Positions 11,880 through 22,916 of a DNA stretch of 64,000 nt are shown in pieces; the stretch's first letter is position 1; each line of letters opens with the position of its first letter. The notes under the pieces are model-generated. The model was not told the DNA's origin. It ran no database searches and saw nothing but the letters and a program-made list of their open reading frames with translations. The position numbers and the translations under genes are program-made. Location of the stretch: positions 53,925,501 to 53,989,500 of the forward strand of contig NC_092339.1 of assembly GCF_046630445.1 (NCBI RefSeq). Reading direction: 5' to 3'. This DNA comes from Rutidosis leptorrhynchoides (taxonomy: Eukaryota; Streptophyta; Magnoliopsida; Asterales; Asteraceae).

Positions 11880-12812
11880 TCATTGACTTTGATTGATTTT
11901 AAGATTACCCAATCCTTGACTTATCCCTACCATGGAATTGCTAGCTTGGTCCATTTTTCCCATGTTTTCAAATTTCGTAATAATATACAATGGACTTTGA
12001 TTACAAGATTTGTGTTTGCTAGAGTCGTGACATACATTCAATTCATGTTTACCTCTTGATGAATCACAAGTAGTTATTCTTTCAAGTTTTCTTTTCAAGG
12101 TGTTATTTTCATCAATTAAAACTTTGTTAAGTTGTGTAACTTTGTGTAATTCTTTCTCCAAAAGTTTTACTTTGTCACGACTACTATCATACACAAATTT
12201 AAAAGTCTTGTAATCATCTAACAATTCTTTATAATTAGAAGGATAGAGTACATGTACCTCATTGCAATCCATGCTTGAGACATCATCTTCTTTGAATGGA
12301 GATTCAACCTCTTCTTCACTTTGACCATCTTGATCCATGTCATTCCAAGAGCTCATGAGGTAAAAGTCTTCATTTTCATTCAACTCTTTTGCTTGAAAAT
12401 CACCAACCCTTTCCGAACCCTTCTCTATTCCTTTACCCTTTAAACTCTTAGAGTTTAAATCTTCTTGAGAACATAGTGAGTCCCAAAATTCTTTTGCACT
12501 TTCACATGAGATTATCTTTAATCATTCTTCACTAGGAAGAATTCCATGAAGTAGTGAAATTGCATCAAATTGTTTCAAAACATCATTGTTTTAAAATGTT
12601 GACTTCACTAGTCTTGAACTTGCTTGTGGTACAAAGTCTCCTACTTTGATTATTCTCCACAAGTAGTAATCCTTAGATTTGAGATAAGACTCAAATCTTA
12701 ATTTCCACACATCAATATTCATCTTACCAAAGATTGGTGCTTCTTTCACCAATTCTTCCAAATATCCCATAGTTTGAGTTGATCCTAGAATCGTTGACTC
12801 AAGTTTTTGCAC
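11880..12812 (-). CDS. gag-derived open stretches of the Sirevirus-like element
   Basis: Two minus-strand open stretches. That at 12812-12591 begins a copia gag: MQKLESTILG followed by PIFGKMNIDVWKLRFESYL and YYLWRII, the DUF4219/UBN2-type N-terminal signature. That at 12383-11880 is an acidic then coiled-coil segment (KVKLLEKELHKVTQLNKVL, NNTLKRKLERI), like the distal part of Sirevirus gag. They lie just downstream of the primer site in the expected order. I did not find a zinc knuckle. The gag is broken. Confidence 0.6.
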
Positions 12813-12866
12813 AAAACAAATTTTGACGCTTTCGCGATCGTTTGTAGCGCAATGATTTGAGCAACC

Positions 12867-12878
12867 GCTCTGATACCA
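12867..12878 (-). promoter_or_regulatory. Primer-binding site, tRNA-Met type
   Basis: The plus strand reads gctctgatacca, the complement of TGGTATCAGAGC, the classical copia primer site matching the 3' end of initiator tRNA-Met. Two bases separate it from the LTR edge at 12881. This fixes the minus-strand orientation of the element. Confidence 0.85.
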
Positions 12879-12880
12879 AT

Positions 12881-15210
12881 TGTAAGTAACTAGAGGGGGG
12901 TGAATAGTTACTTAATACATTTTTAACAATTTTTCGATTGATCACCAACTCAACTCAAACTTGATGTGTGTGGTGTATATGTTCAAAATGATAAATGAAG
13001 TAATGTAAATAACATAGACACAAGGATTTATAGTGATTCGAGTGGATGTTAACTAATCCACCTTAATCCACTCCCCGATTACACTAATCGGGATTTGTTG
13101 CTTCACTAAGCACTTTTCTCCAAACCCGGTGGAGATCCGATTTACAAGTCTTCAATCTTCTTTAGTAGACAACAAACCTAATCTTTCTATCCCTTTGAAA
13201 GATCAACTCTAACATAGATCAACTTGTCTTCACCTTGGACAAGTATTAATCTCCAAATAAGATTAATCAACTTCCTAAGTCCATTTAAGGTAGATCACTA
13301 AGCTAGCCTATGCTTCTACTAATTGAGGTTACAAGACTCATACACTCTGCAATGATGATCCTAACACAATACTAGGACATACATTACATTAAGTAAACTC
13401 ACAAGATAAATGATTTTAATTAGTAAGTTTACAACAACCCAATTCTATATCTATAAGATCATAGAATCTTCTCTTGCTTGATCACATTTGAGTAGTATTT
13501 GATGCACTTGTGATCACTGGAGATAAGCCTTTTAAATGTGCAAGAGGGTCAGCTTCAAATGCTCTTAAATGTTTGCCTTTTATAGCGGGATTCAAAAAAT
13601 AGTCGTTGACACACGGTTGCCTGCCCGGTCGACTGTGGTGCGACCGTGCGTGCTCCAGTCCAAAATTGGTATCCGTTGTATAGCCGTTTGACTCAGATTT
13701 GAACACCACATTTTGGCACCTTTACTCCTTCTAGCACCTGCAAAAGAAACCAAACATCCTATACAAGTACTAAATGCATTAAGTGTGTGAGATTTGGTCT
13801 TATTACATGAAAGTGACTAATCATTCCAAAAGTGACAAAGCCAACATTCTTGGAGAAGTGTCTTGATTGATATTTAGGGAAATTTCAGATTGGTCAAGAC
13901 TTAGTTAGTCACTTTAATGCTCTTGATTCAATTCTAAAGGCTAGTCACTATATCATTAACTCCCTAGTTCCAATTAATCACAAGTCATGTTTCATTTGAG
14001 TTTAGTTTAGGGATTAATTGAATAATGTCTCTATAAGATAATCATGAAGTGTGTAGATACATTAAGGTTAAGTTATTCTTGATCAAGCAATCATACTTAG
14101 TTACTTAGACTAGACCAAATAGACAATTGACTATAGTTTCATTGTGAACTATTTTACACTTAATCTACTAGAGTAGGTTAGTTACTTGAATCCTAACTAA
14201 TGAGCACATGGCAAACATATTAATTAAGTTGACAAGTTTATGAGTATTAAGCATATTAGCAAGTAGCAAGTAATACTCACATAGCAAGATATAGTTATTC
14301 TAAGATCAATCATATAGATACTTGTACAACTTATAATTCAAGCACTTAATAAGTATATAGTGTACAATATAGCACATCACATGATTAATGTGTAAGCACA
14401 CATTAATATCCAACACATGCACAAGGGAAGAGCAATCTCTAGTTGGGACTTGGTGACCATCCTAAATGTATCTAAGTGTGTTTTAGGATTACAAGTCATT
14501 TCTAGTTTAACCTTGAGATCATTGTTCTTCATTTAGCCTTAATTAATCACTAAGTCATTTCAAATAGCAATCATTGTTCTAGTGACATTGGCTTAAGTGT
14601 GTTGATACTCGATGATCATACTAAGAATATCTAGATAAGAATTAAGATCACAAGTTGTTGATTAACACTTATGTGTTATGCCTAATCTTGGTTAATTTGT
14701 CATTAAGATGTCATTAGGCGTAATTAATCACAATTAGTGTTTTTATGACCAAAACTCAATTGAGTATGGAGAGGGCATCTATTCTAAGCATGTTTAGAAA
14801 GGTTTTATGAATTATAGATGTCGGGAACTAGTCAAACGTTATTTGGTCAAAAACGGAGACAGAAGAAACTGTGGTCGCACTGCGGTTGACCGTGGTGGCG
14901 ACCGTGCAACTTGTTTTCACAAAAATGCGTTGCAATCCAGTTTGAGGTTTCACGGTTGACAATGCGGTCAACCGTACCTCGACCGTGTGTTTGCCTGAAC
15001 TTTTAATTTCATTCTTCAACCTATGTTTGACTTGGTCGTTTGCAAGATAAAGTATGGATTAGTGACCTTGCGTGTTTTATGTTAAGATGTCAGTCATCAC
15101 TTATGCGTATGTGTGTGTGTCATCATCAAAACATATTCTTTGGTTAATTACACTTTGGTTAATCATACTTAAGTTTATCGTTTAGTGTATTAACCCACAT
15201 TCAACCAACA
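12881..15210 (-). repeat. 5' LTR of the Sirevirus-like element (about 2330 bp)
   Basis: On the plus strand it begins TGTAAGTAAC beside the primer site and ends CCAACA, giving TG...CA ends. Positions 14605-15210 match 7539-8145. CG-rich words recur near 13610-13655 (cggtcgactgtgg, gcgaccgtgc) and 14870-14990 (ggttgaccgtgg, ggtcaaccgta). The left 1.7 kb has no partner inside the window because the other LTR is interrupted. No open frame inside looks like a gene. Confidence 0.75.
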
Positions 15211-15621
15211 TAAATGCATCTTGTTAAAATCTCAATCTAGAAATAAAATACTCTGGTTTATGTGTTGATTGCCTATTCTCTGTTCACGCTCTTATGAAAT
15301 ATCGAACCCTAGGAACAAATATAACTTAGATTAGTGATTAAAACTGCGAAATTGTTGCCTTAATCAACTTAGGGTCTTTGCTAGATGATGATTTGAACAC
15401 TAATTCTCACTTTAATCATTTATAATTGTCTGATTTGAATCGATGATAAAAGGGGGTAAATCTAGGGTTCCTGAGTTATTATGCACTTAACTGGTTTTGT
15501 AACTTAGCTATATGCTTATCTTGATAGGATTGAAGTTAATTTAACATCTTTGTGTTGATTTAAAAACATGCCTTGATGAATTTTTTCTCAAAAACCTAAG
15601 TGTATGTTCAAACAGACAGAG

Positions 15622-15890
15622 TGCTCGAAAACCTCATGTTTTCGAGCGCTCGAAAATCTTAACTACTCAAATACTTGTTATGTCTGAAAACCTTCTGTTG
15701 CTTGAAAATGTTTGAAACATGACTTTTATGAAATATTTTGCTCGAGAACTTTGTCTGAAAATTGAAAATTCTCGAAAATTTATTGCTTGAAAACAACCTG
15801 CTCGAAAAAGTCCAAATTGCACGAAAAGTTTCAAGCTCGAAATTCTCACTCTTCTTGAAAAACTCAACAGGCTCGAGAAACTTTTCTGTC
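15622..15890. repeat. Array of ctcgaaaa / ttttcgag words
   Basis: The word ctcgaaaa or its complement recurs many times, starting with an inverted pair (ctcgaaaac ... gttttcgag, about 15624-15646) followed at once by gcgctcgaaaat. Variants such as cttgaaaa, ctcgagaa and gcacgaaaa are scattered to about 15890. It is the leader just upstream of the first ORF of this element. Confidence 0.6.
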
Positions 15891-16162
15891 CAAAATTTGC
15901 TAAGTGTTGATGATGATGTAAAAGTCTTAACAATTTTTGTTTTTAATTTAATTAAAGGCTTTTGTCGCCACTTTCAAAACGACACCATATGAACTGTGTC
16001 TTAACTAACCATACTCATGATATAACAGCAATGTCGAACAATGCATTTCTCACCAAGAATGTTCCTACCCCTTGTGACTACTGGATACCCATCCTCCTAA
16101 ACCACACCATGCACAACTTATTCACTGAGATAGAGAATGTCTCTGAATGACAACTTCAACTG

Positions 16163-16825
16163 ATGCGGGATACCATGAACTACCATCCACCCACTGAGGA
16201 TGAGCCAGATCACTTCACCTTTTTGGCTACTAGAAATCCGGATCAAATGGCCTCTTTTGCCTTAAGTGACATGAGACGATACTTGGGTATTCCTAGCAGA
16301 GAACAATATGATGCATTCCCTTCTGAAGATGATATGTTAGCTGTTGTTCGTCAACTCGGGTATGAAGGAGAAGTTAGAAACATAAGGGCTTTCAAGAAGC
16401 AACGCATGGCACAACGGTGGTCTATACTGTACACGTTTATCAACCGGTGTTTCAATCCGATGAAAACTGGAACCGATCACATTAAAATATTCTTGCTGAA
16501 AATCTTCTATGGGATCGTGTTTCTACCCAATGCTGACTTTGGCCAAGCCATATGGGAGCGTATGATAGAAATTTACACCAATCCTCCACTCCCAACATAC
16601 ATCCAATTTCGGAGATTTTATGCCATTATCCTTTCATCCATCATCCATGAAACTCAATTGACTCCCAATCCACTTCCAAAGGATAGGAGCCAGCCATATG
16701 CAGAGCAAGAATCTATCTCCTTTATCCAACAACGAATCGGATCAAAGAATGTGCAGGGTGAACTAATTCCTGCTCACTTACTGAATCTTGGACCACGTGA
16801 TAATCCAAGATTATTGAATATTTGA
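16163..16825 (+). CDS. Retroelement accessory or gag-like ORF, unnamed family
   Basis: A 220-residue open frame. It contains FLATRNPDQMASFALSDM, then RYLGIPSREQYDAFPSED, LAVVRQLGYEGEVRNIRAF and FINRCFNPMKTGTDHIK. The pattern of a short LGIPSRE/FPSEDD motif, a GYEGE turn and a conserved FINRCF/KTGTDH block is familiar to me from predicted proteins of composite-family LTR elements. I cannot name a Pfam domain with confidence. No catalytic residues are apparent. It lies between a repeat-rich leader and a low-complexity coding tail in the same direction. The start (MRDTMNYHPP) is the first ATG of the frame, but a longer protein beginning upstream near 16031 is possible. Confidence 0.5.
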   Translation: MRDTMNYHPPTEDEPDHFTFLATRNPDQMASFALSDMRRYLGIPSREQYDAFPSEDDMLAVVRQLGYEGEVRNIRAFKKQRMAQRWSILYTFINRCFNPMKTGTDHIKIFLLKIFYGIVFLPNADFGQAIWERMIEIYTNPPLPTYIQFRRFYAIILSSIIHETQLTPNPLPKDRSQPYAEQESISFIQQRIGSKNVQGELIPAHLLNLGPRDNPRLLNI

Positions 16826-18273
16826 GAGAGATAGGAGCTCCTATGGATCCCCTAAAACCCGGGGATCCTGCCCCTGGAGCTAATAGGACACCTGGTGAGG
16901 GGTCTAGTAAGCGAGGGTCAAAGAAAAGAAAGTCTGAGGGGAAAAGAATTGAGGGTGATAATAGGCCAAAAAAGAAAACCAAACCAGAGAAAGTAACCAC
17001 CGAGCAACTCCAAAAGGCTCTTGGTGACATTGATAGGAGTGATAAGGATGGAAATGAGGGTGTGGTTAAAAAAATAAGAGAGGATGTGCGAACAGGGAGT
17101 GAGATAGGGCAAAAAGAAAACGTTAGCCCTCCACGAACACTAGTAAGCCACTCAGATTTTCAAACATCAGTTTCATATTAGTTAGTGTCACGACTTTAAA
17201 AGAGATCCGCCAAAAAAATTTGAAAACGTGTCTAGTGCTCGTAGGAATTTGGTGCAGTTCTATATCGAACAATCTGTATCTATAGCTCAGACTGAAAAAA
17301 CAAGCGTAGAGACATGTAAATCTCCAAAAAAAATTTCTCTAAGATCGCTTGGAAGTCCTGTGACAACAGGCCTCACTGCTCAGCTTTCGAGCTCAACAGT
17401 GGTGACAACTGAGTTTCATCAAGAATCTCAGAATCTCAGGATGTTTTCACTAATGTTTCTATGCAGGGCCCCATTATCTCTTCACCAATAACAACAACAC
17501 AACCATCACCACCACGTTTAACATCAACTCTTCCCGATCTCAATGCTTCACCAACACCAATATCACCACCACCACTCTCACCACCTATCATGACATCTTC
17601 ACCAATCACTCAGATGATCATCCATCAATCGAACCTTACTTATCTTCAACAGGAGAACGAATTTCATGCTCATCTTCTCTCAGTCAATCTATCTGAAGGT
17701 GACTACATCAGAAAAGCCATTCTTGGTGTCCTTAATACCCTACAAATCATTCCAAATTATCCTCCTGTGCTTGAACCGATTCCTTGTCATTCTGAATTAC
17801 CAACTTCCTCCAGGCAATATGATGACCCCAATGCCGGTGGTCAACATGAGGGGGAGAATATCGAAGGAAGATCATCGAAGGCTACTATCCAAAGCTCGAA
17901 CCAATCTCTAAATCAACCCAGCTCCTTCAGAAAAGGAAAAGAAGTAGTTGATGAAGGAGCAATGGAAGTAGTAGAACACGTTATTGAAGAAGATGATGCT
18001 AGTCCTGAAGGATTCAATGTAATCACAATCAACTCCGACAATGATGATGACTTTGATGAAATTATGTTCATAGAGGTGAAAGAGGAAGAGGAAACAGAAT
18101 TTGAAACAACTGAACCACTTAACTCCTCCGCTCGAGCAAGCCCTAAAACGGTGGTTACCACTGATGAAACCACCCTTGCTATGGTTGTATACACTGAACC
18201 TGAATCTAAAACAATCATGATATCGGCTAAAAAGTCACGTTTTCACCTCGGTATTAAGGCCCAAAAACAATAA
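16822..18273 (+). CDS. Low-complexity coding tail of the same element
   Basis: Consecutive plus-strand open stretches. That at 16822-17181 is lysine-rich and charged (GSKKRKSEGKRIE, RPKKKTKPEKV), resembling a nuclear or nucleic-acid binding linker. That at 17461-18273 is proline/serine-rich (PISPPPLSPPIMTSSP), then has a predicted helical piece (YLQQENEFHAHLLSVN) and an acidic C-terminus (NSDNDDDFDEIMF, EVKEEEETEFE). I recognise no domain. I read these as remains of one element's accessory coding region, broken at several points. Confidence 0.35.
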
Positions 18274-18279
18274 AGTTCC

Positions 18280-20140
18280 AAACTTTATCGCCAAAATACC
18301 TGCTTCGTCGGTTAAAATTGAAGAACAAGTAATTACGAAGACGGTGCAAGAAGAATCAAGTAAATTGGAGCTAAAACGAAGATTCTAGAGTGAAAACCGT
18401 GAAAGACAAGAAATCAAGTTACGATCTAGCAAACCAGCAAGCCAAACGGCTTTCCAGTATGGAAAACAGCCTGCCACATGCCCAGATCAAACGGCCACAG
18501 CAAACGGGCTGGTCTGGCAAACGGCCCCTACCAACGGCCGGCCAAACGACCTGCCAAACGGCATGCCAAACTTCCTACCAAACGGCCTGCCAGCCGTTTG
18601 CAGGTAAATCTCAAACTTATTTAAAGGATCTTTGTCATTAATTTCAATACACACTTCAATTCAATTCTTTCTCTCTCTTGTACAATATTAGTCATACTCT
18701 CAAGGCTTTCAACTCCGTGCGGGAAACCTAGTACTCGGAGAACAACGCCGAAGATTGTATTAGGAGCGGTCTGGAGTTTGAAGTTGTCACTTTTGTATTC
18801 AGAACTCGTTTAATCTACTGGTACTTCTATCCTTTGTCTTTATATAATGTTTTTCATTATTATGCTTTGTGGTACTGTTGTCATGATTAGCGAGTAGTTA
18901 TCTTTTAGTGTATGTTATGACGTAGTCAGTTATAATGCCGAAATTATATTATGGTCTGTGTATGTTGTCAAAATTCTTTCTGATTATGCTTTGAACTCAA
19001 TCGCTTTTCCAACTAATAGAACATAGTTATTGGATCTGTTATTGGGAAGTCACGAACCCCAACCCAGAGTACACTATCTGTGTAACCCCTTGGTAAGAGA
19101 AGTCTATTGGATACAACGTGAGTCTGACCGAGGCACACCGGTTGTAGTAAGTCCACCGAGCCTTGGATTCTGACTGAGGAATCTTTCGTAGTGAAACATC
19201 TAACTAGACCCCTAGTACATTGTTAGTCCTAGACCATGCTAGTGTAGTCACCAAGCATATAAACTTCGTACGTGCAAGCTGAAGCATAACGGTTGTTGTA
19301 AGCTGTACCTCTGCTAACTAAGGCCATGGAACACGGTTAGTGCTGACTAGTACACTTCACCATAACGCGGTCTCAAGTGTTGCACCCCGCTTGAGGGATT
19401 CTTGGTTAATTAAGGAACTGTTTGTTCGAACACATAAAGGATTGGACCATTAGGATAATTGAACGTGTTCATGGAAGTCGACTTGACTTAGCCATGGTGT
19501 TCTTTATGGTTGAACTCTTTTAAGGGCCTAACTATCTTTTAAACCCAATCATTAATGAAAGCATCGAGGCACATCACGTCTCTCGGATATGGAAAACCAT
19601 GTATCCTATTATGCTTAAGAAAGTTTAGACCATTGTGGAATGTTAATACGTCACCCAACCGAGTCGCTCAATTGGATGAGCCGTTTGAACGTGTATGCCT
19701 GTAGTAAGACTACACGGGCATCAGGGGTAAAGTACGTTGCTGTCTATTCAGAATCTTCAAGCCTATCGCTTTACCCAGTGACATGTCTTATGACAGGGGC
19801 GTTTAGGACTAGTGTAGTAAATACAAGGTCACTACCTATCCATGAGCCAACATTCCATAATCCCGGAAAAATAACTGACGAAATCATAGCATGCACTTGT
19901 TTTAGCCCTATCTGAATTACTAATTTTATCGTATTTACTTTACTTTATCTTATAACCTAGAAAACCCAATATTAGGTAATAAACCACTACTCCTGCACCT
20001 TATAATTATCTTAAGCTTTAGATATAGGTTCGATTCTACTGATATCTCAAAAATACGACTCTAGGTCATACTTCCTTTACTCATAATAAGGAGTAGTAAG
20101 ATTTAGGCCCGCTAAATATAAATTTAAAACCCAGTACCCT
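18280..20140 (+). repeat. Non-coding block, probable nested LTR
   Basis: It interrupts two coding parts of the plus-strand element. It contains an array of the word ccaaacggc and relatives (gccaaacggc, ccaaacgacctgcc, ggccggcc, cagccgtttgcag) from about 18440 to 18604. A pyrimidine-rich patch (tctttctctctcttg) follows, then about 1.3 kb of unique-looking sequence without genes. This is LTR-like in character: a GC-rich word array, then a possible promoter and transcript-start area. I could not find clean TG...CA ends or a target duplication, so the solo-LTR reading is tentative. Confidence 0.35.
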
Positions 20141-20571
20141 CCTGTTGTTGGTTGATTCTGACGCCTAGTGGCATGACGACACCGCATAAACAAAAACTGT
20201 CCGTTTCAGCCATATCAAATCACTCCACCTACTGAATCAACCACCACATCTACTCCCCAGCTTATAGGTTTCTAAAGAGGAGTACTTTAGAAACCTGAAA
20301 CCCCAAACCAAATCAACCGTTGTCATTGAAGGAGCCTTTACAAAAAAAACTATGTTAACTTAGAAGCTCCCGATGAGGAAGAACTGGACGAACTCGATCG
20401 ATTAGTCACTCAAGAGTACACTGGTGAACCCGTCCCAAGATATCCTAAACCTACCATTCAACCAACTCCTGAAAAATCCACTTCATCTGAACCACAACAT
20501 GGAGAATTTAACAAGCACAGAGAACTGCCAATCAAACTAGGTGAACCTCAGACATAAAAAGTGCTACAGGG

Positions 20572-21621
20572 TTGTTGTGTTGGTTGGAAGATCAAGCATA
20601 CAGGATCTTTATCAATGAAGATAAGCTTAAAAACTTGCTGTTAGCTGAAAGGTTCAATCCAATTGGGTGTTATGATTTTCTTGGTGATAAGGATAAGTTG
20701 ATGAAGTACCGTTATCAGAAGAGGGTATACAAGATCAAGGATGAGTTTGATCTGGATGATCATAAGGAGTATCCTATTATAATCATCAACAGTGTGTTCT
20801 GCAAGTCTTTGACAAGGAAAGTTTACATCCCATTCTTCAAAGTCATACGCTCAAACGACCAAGAGTACACCTTTTATGAGTATGACCTGATCGAGCTCAA
20901 GCCAACAGACGTGTTATTTCTTTACAACTGGTTGAGAAACAAAATCAGAAAGACTTGGGTAATTGAAACATCAATTGAGAGGGTAAGAAGGTTTATGAAG
21001 GAAAGAATCAAGCTTGCCTCACAATATGATCTTCAGCTAGGTGTCAAATCCATTCGAAAAAAGATCCTGCTCTCTGTGCCAAATCAAACCATTGACACGT
21101 TGGATCTATCTGCATTTAAGATTTGCTATTGCTTGGACGGTCCTGAAGAAGGCTTCATCTTTTACAACAAAATCAAAAAGCCTATATTTATTCGCAGATC
21201 CGAGTTGTCTAAGTATTCTGATGAAACCCTCAAGCGCGAACTAAAGTTCTTTGACATTTGCAAGAGAACGGAGAACATAGGAAAATACCAAAAGCTGATG
21301 ACCAATGAAATGGCAAACCACATCAATGAGGTTCTTGTATTCAGGTTGTACATGAGGCAATTTGACACTTCGTTGGGAATAAACAGAAAGAAGAACTATT
21401 TCATGGGTTCTCAATACGTGCCAAGATTCGAATACAACATCACCAGTCTCAAACAGTTCATCATTCCAAAACACTACAAAAGAAACTATACTCTGGGAAG
21501 TGATGTAATCAAGGCACTAAGAGCTGAAGAGGAAGTAAAGAAAAAGGCTGCTGAGAGTGCAAGTCGAAGGAGGATGATATTTTTTGAAAACCGCACGCCA
21601 AGGGGGAGATTGTTGACATAG
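20572..21621 (+). CDS. Basic 349-residue accessory ORF before the 3' LTR
   Basis: Long open frame, rich in lysine, arginine and aromatic residues. Segments include CWLEDQAYRIFINEDKL, PIGCYDFLGDKDKLMKYRYQ, VFCKSLTRKVYIPFF and a basic tail (EEEVKKKAAESASRRRM) ending in RTPRGRLLT. Its last codons run into the polypurine tract, an arrangement I have seen in composite-family LTR elements, where an ORF of unknown function ends with a phrase like KGRLxT right at the tract. No zinc finger, protease or polymerase motif is visible. It starts within a longer region of coding character from about 20370. It is the best-preserved ORF in this element. Confidence 0.55.
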   Translation: MLCWLEDQAYRIFINEDKLKNLLLAERFNPIGCYDFLGDKDKLMKYRYQKRVYKIKDEFDLDDHKEYPIIIINSVFCKSLTRKVYIPFFKVIRSNDQEYTFYEYDLIELKPTDVLFLYNWLRNKIRKTWVIETSIERVRRFMKERIKLASQYDLQLGVKSIRKKILLSVPNQTIDTLDLSAFKICYCLDGPEEGFIFYNKIKKPIFIRRSELSKYSDETLKRELKFFDICKRTENIGKYQKLMTNEMANHINEVLVFRLYMRQFDTSLGINRKKNYFMGSQYVPRFEYNITSLKQFIIPKHYKRNYTLGSDVIKALRAEEEVKKKAAESASRRRMIFFENRTPRGRLLT

Positions 21622-21835
21622 GTTTATGTATTAGTTTAGTGGCGTACGGTTTTAATTGTGTAATGTATTGTATTTGTATTTTACCATGGTAAATGTTATT
21701 TACCTTTCTTGTAACTTGGAGGTTGCACTATATAAAGCAACCTCCTTCTTTTGTAATAACTAGTTATCTAAATACAATCTCAACACTATCTTACTTTCTC
21801 TCTAGTATTGTTCATAACTAATACCATAACCCACC
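21611..21835 (+). repeat. Short 3' LTR after the polypurine tract
   Basis: It begins TGTTGACATAGG right after caagggggagat. A TATA-like ctatataaagc lies at 21728-21738, followed by the pyrimidine-rich start region cttactttctctctag near 21790. The right edge is not certain because there is no second copy in the window; I place it near 21835 from the change in character. Length is about 225 bp if so. Confidence 0.45.
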
Positions 21836-22916
21836 TTAACACTTAAAGAACCGATCGGCTAGGCTAGTAAAGGGACTAACAAGGGTGATCATGTCGACCC
21901 ACCTAAGGAAGTCAAGTCTTCCGAATCCTTTTTACTTGGTATTGGGATCTTCCTAATCCATGCCATTTCATACTAATCATCCTTTCTTGAACTTTTGACC
22001 CGAATAGGTTTGGTAGGGTAAATCCAAACCCAAATGGTTTTCCCATCTTGCTCCTTCAACAAGGGAGTCTTGTAAGGGTTGACCACTTAACTCGTGCTAT
22101 TGATTATTACTAATTCAACCGTGGGAGGCACACATAACTTGAACCCAAGACAATTGTCCTCTCATCCCCTACGAACCGGGAGGTAGTTCATCCTAGATGA
22201 TATACCAGGTTGACAATTGTCCGTGCGGTCATTCCAAAAACGGGATGGCTTCGAATGCATAAAGCCTTAAAAAACCTAAAAATTCCAGAAAGCTTGTCTT
22301 GTGTAAAAACTTGACTCGTTTTTCCGTTTTAAAATGAAAAAATGGTTTTCTAAAGGCCTTGTTTTCTCTAAGGCCAAACTTTTTGGATGATCCATGACAT
22401 TGGTGTTTTCAATCCTGATGTGAAGCAATTTGGGCATTTCTTGACTTGATGATGAGGAGAGTAATTGTGAAGTGAAGAGCTTGTGAGTATTTGAAGAATG
22501 CTCCTAAAAAGGTTTGCACTAAGTAATTTGATTTGATTGATTTGTGATGCTTTTATGGAATTAGTTGATCTTGAACCTTTCTAGGGAGCATGTTTGTGTA
22601 AGTTTGTGTTTTTGTGGTTGTGGGATGTGAAGGAATTGGTTAGGCTTGAATTGTTGAGTTTTTGAGGAGAGATTTGAAGCCTTGAAGAGTTGTCTTTGTG
22701 AGAAATTGAAGAGTTGATTTGGTGATGAAGTGGTGAAGATCATTTGGGCTATTAAAGTTATCATACTTGTTGAGGTAAATTGTTGAGCTTGCTTATTATT
22801 ATGATCTTGCATTTACGATTGCACCTTGGTATGGTACTTGGTTCTTGAGGCATTTTGTCCATAGCTATTTGACTTACGCTTTCCTGAGGACAAGCAAGGT
22901 TCAAGTGTGGGAGATT
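21836..22916 (+). other. 3' internal part of a second Athila-type element
   Basis: About 1.1 kb leading to the polypurine phrase gaggacaagcaa ... aagtgtggga (22903-22912). It has no intact gene. A tract near 22090-22230 (cgtgggaggcacaca, ctacgaaccgggagg) looks like decayed coding or non-coding 3' sequence of the element. Its 5' part is not in the window, consistent with the plus-strand element at 15211-21835 being inserted into it. Confidence 0.45.

Larger units (their letters stand above)
15211..21835 (+). mobile_element. Plus-strand LTR element with accessory ORFs, 5' end missing
   Basis: Parts seen: a leader with repeated gctcgaaaa words (about 15620-15880), a gag-like or accessory ORF (16163-16825), proline-rich and acidic open stretches (16822-18273), an internal non-coding block that looks inserted (about 18280-20140), a basic ORF (20572-21621), a polypurine tract caagggggag (21599-21608) and a short 3' LTR (21611 to about 21835). 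No pol domain was recognised. It is broken in several places, and no 5' LTR is present in the window. It probably predates the Sirevirus-like insertion, which separates it from its 5' end. Copia affinity is guessed from the polypurine tract and layout. Confidence 0.5.
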
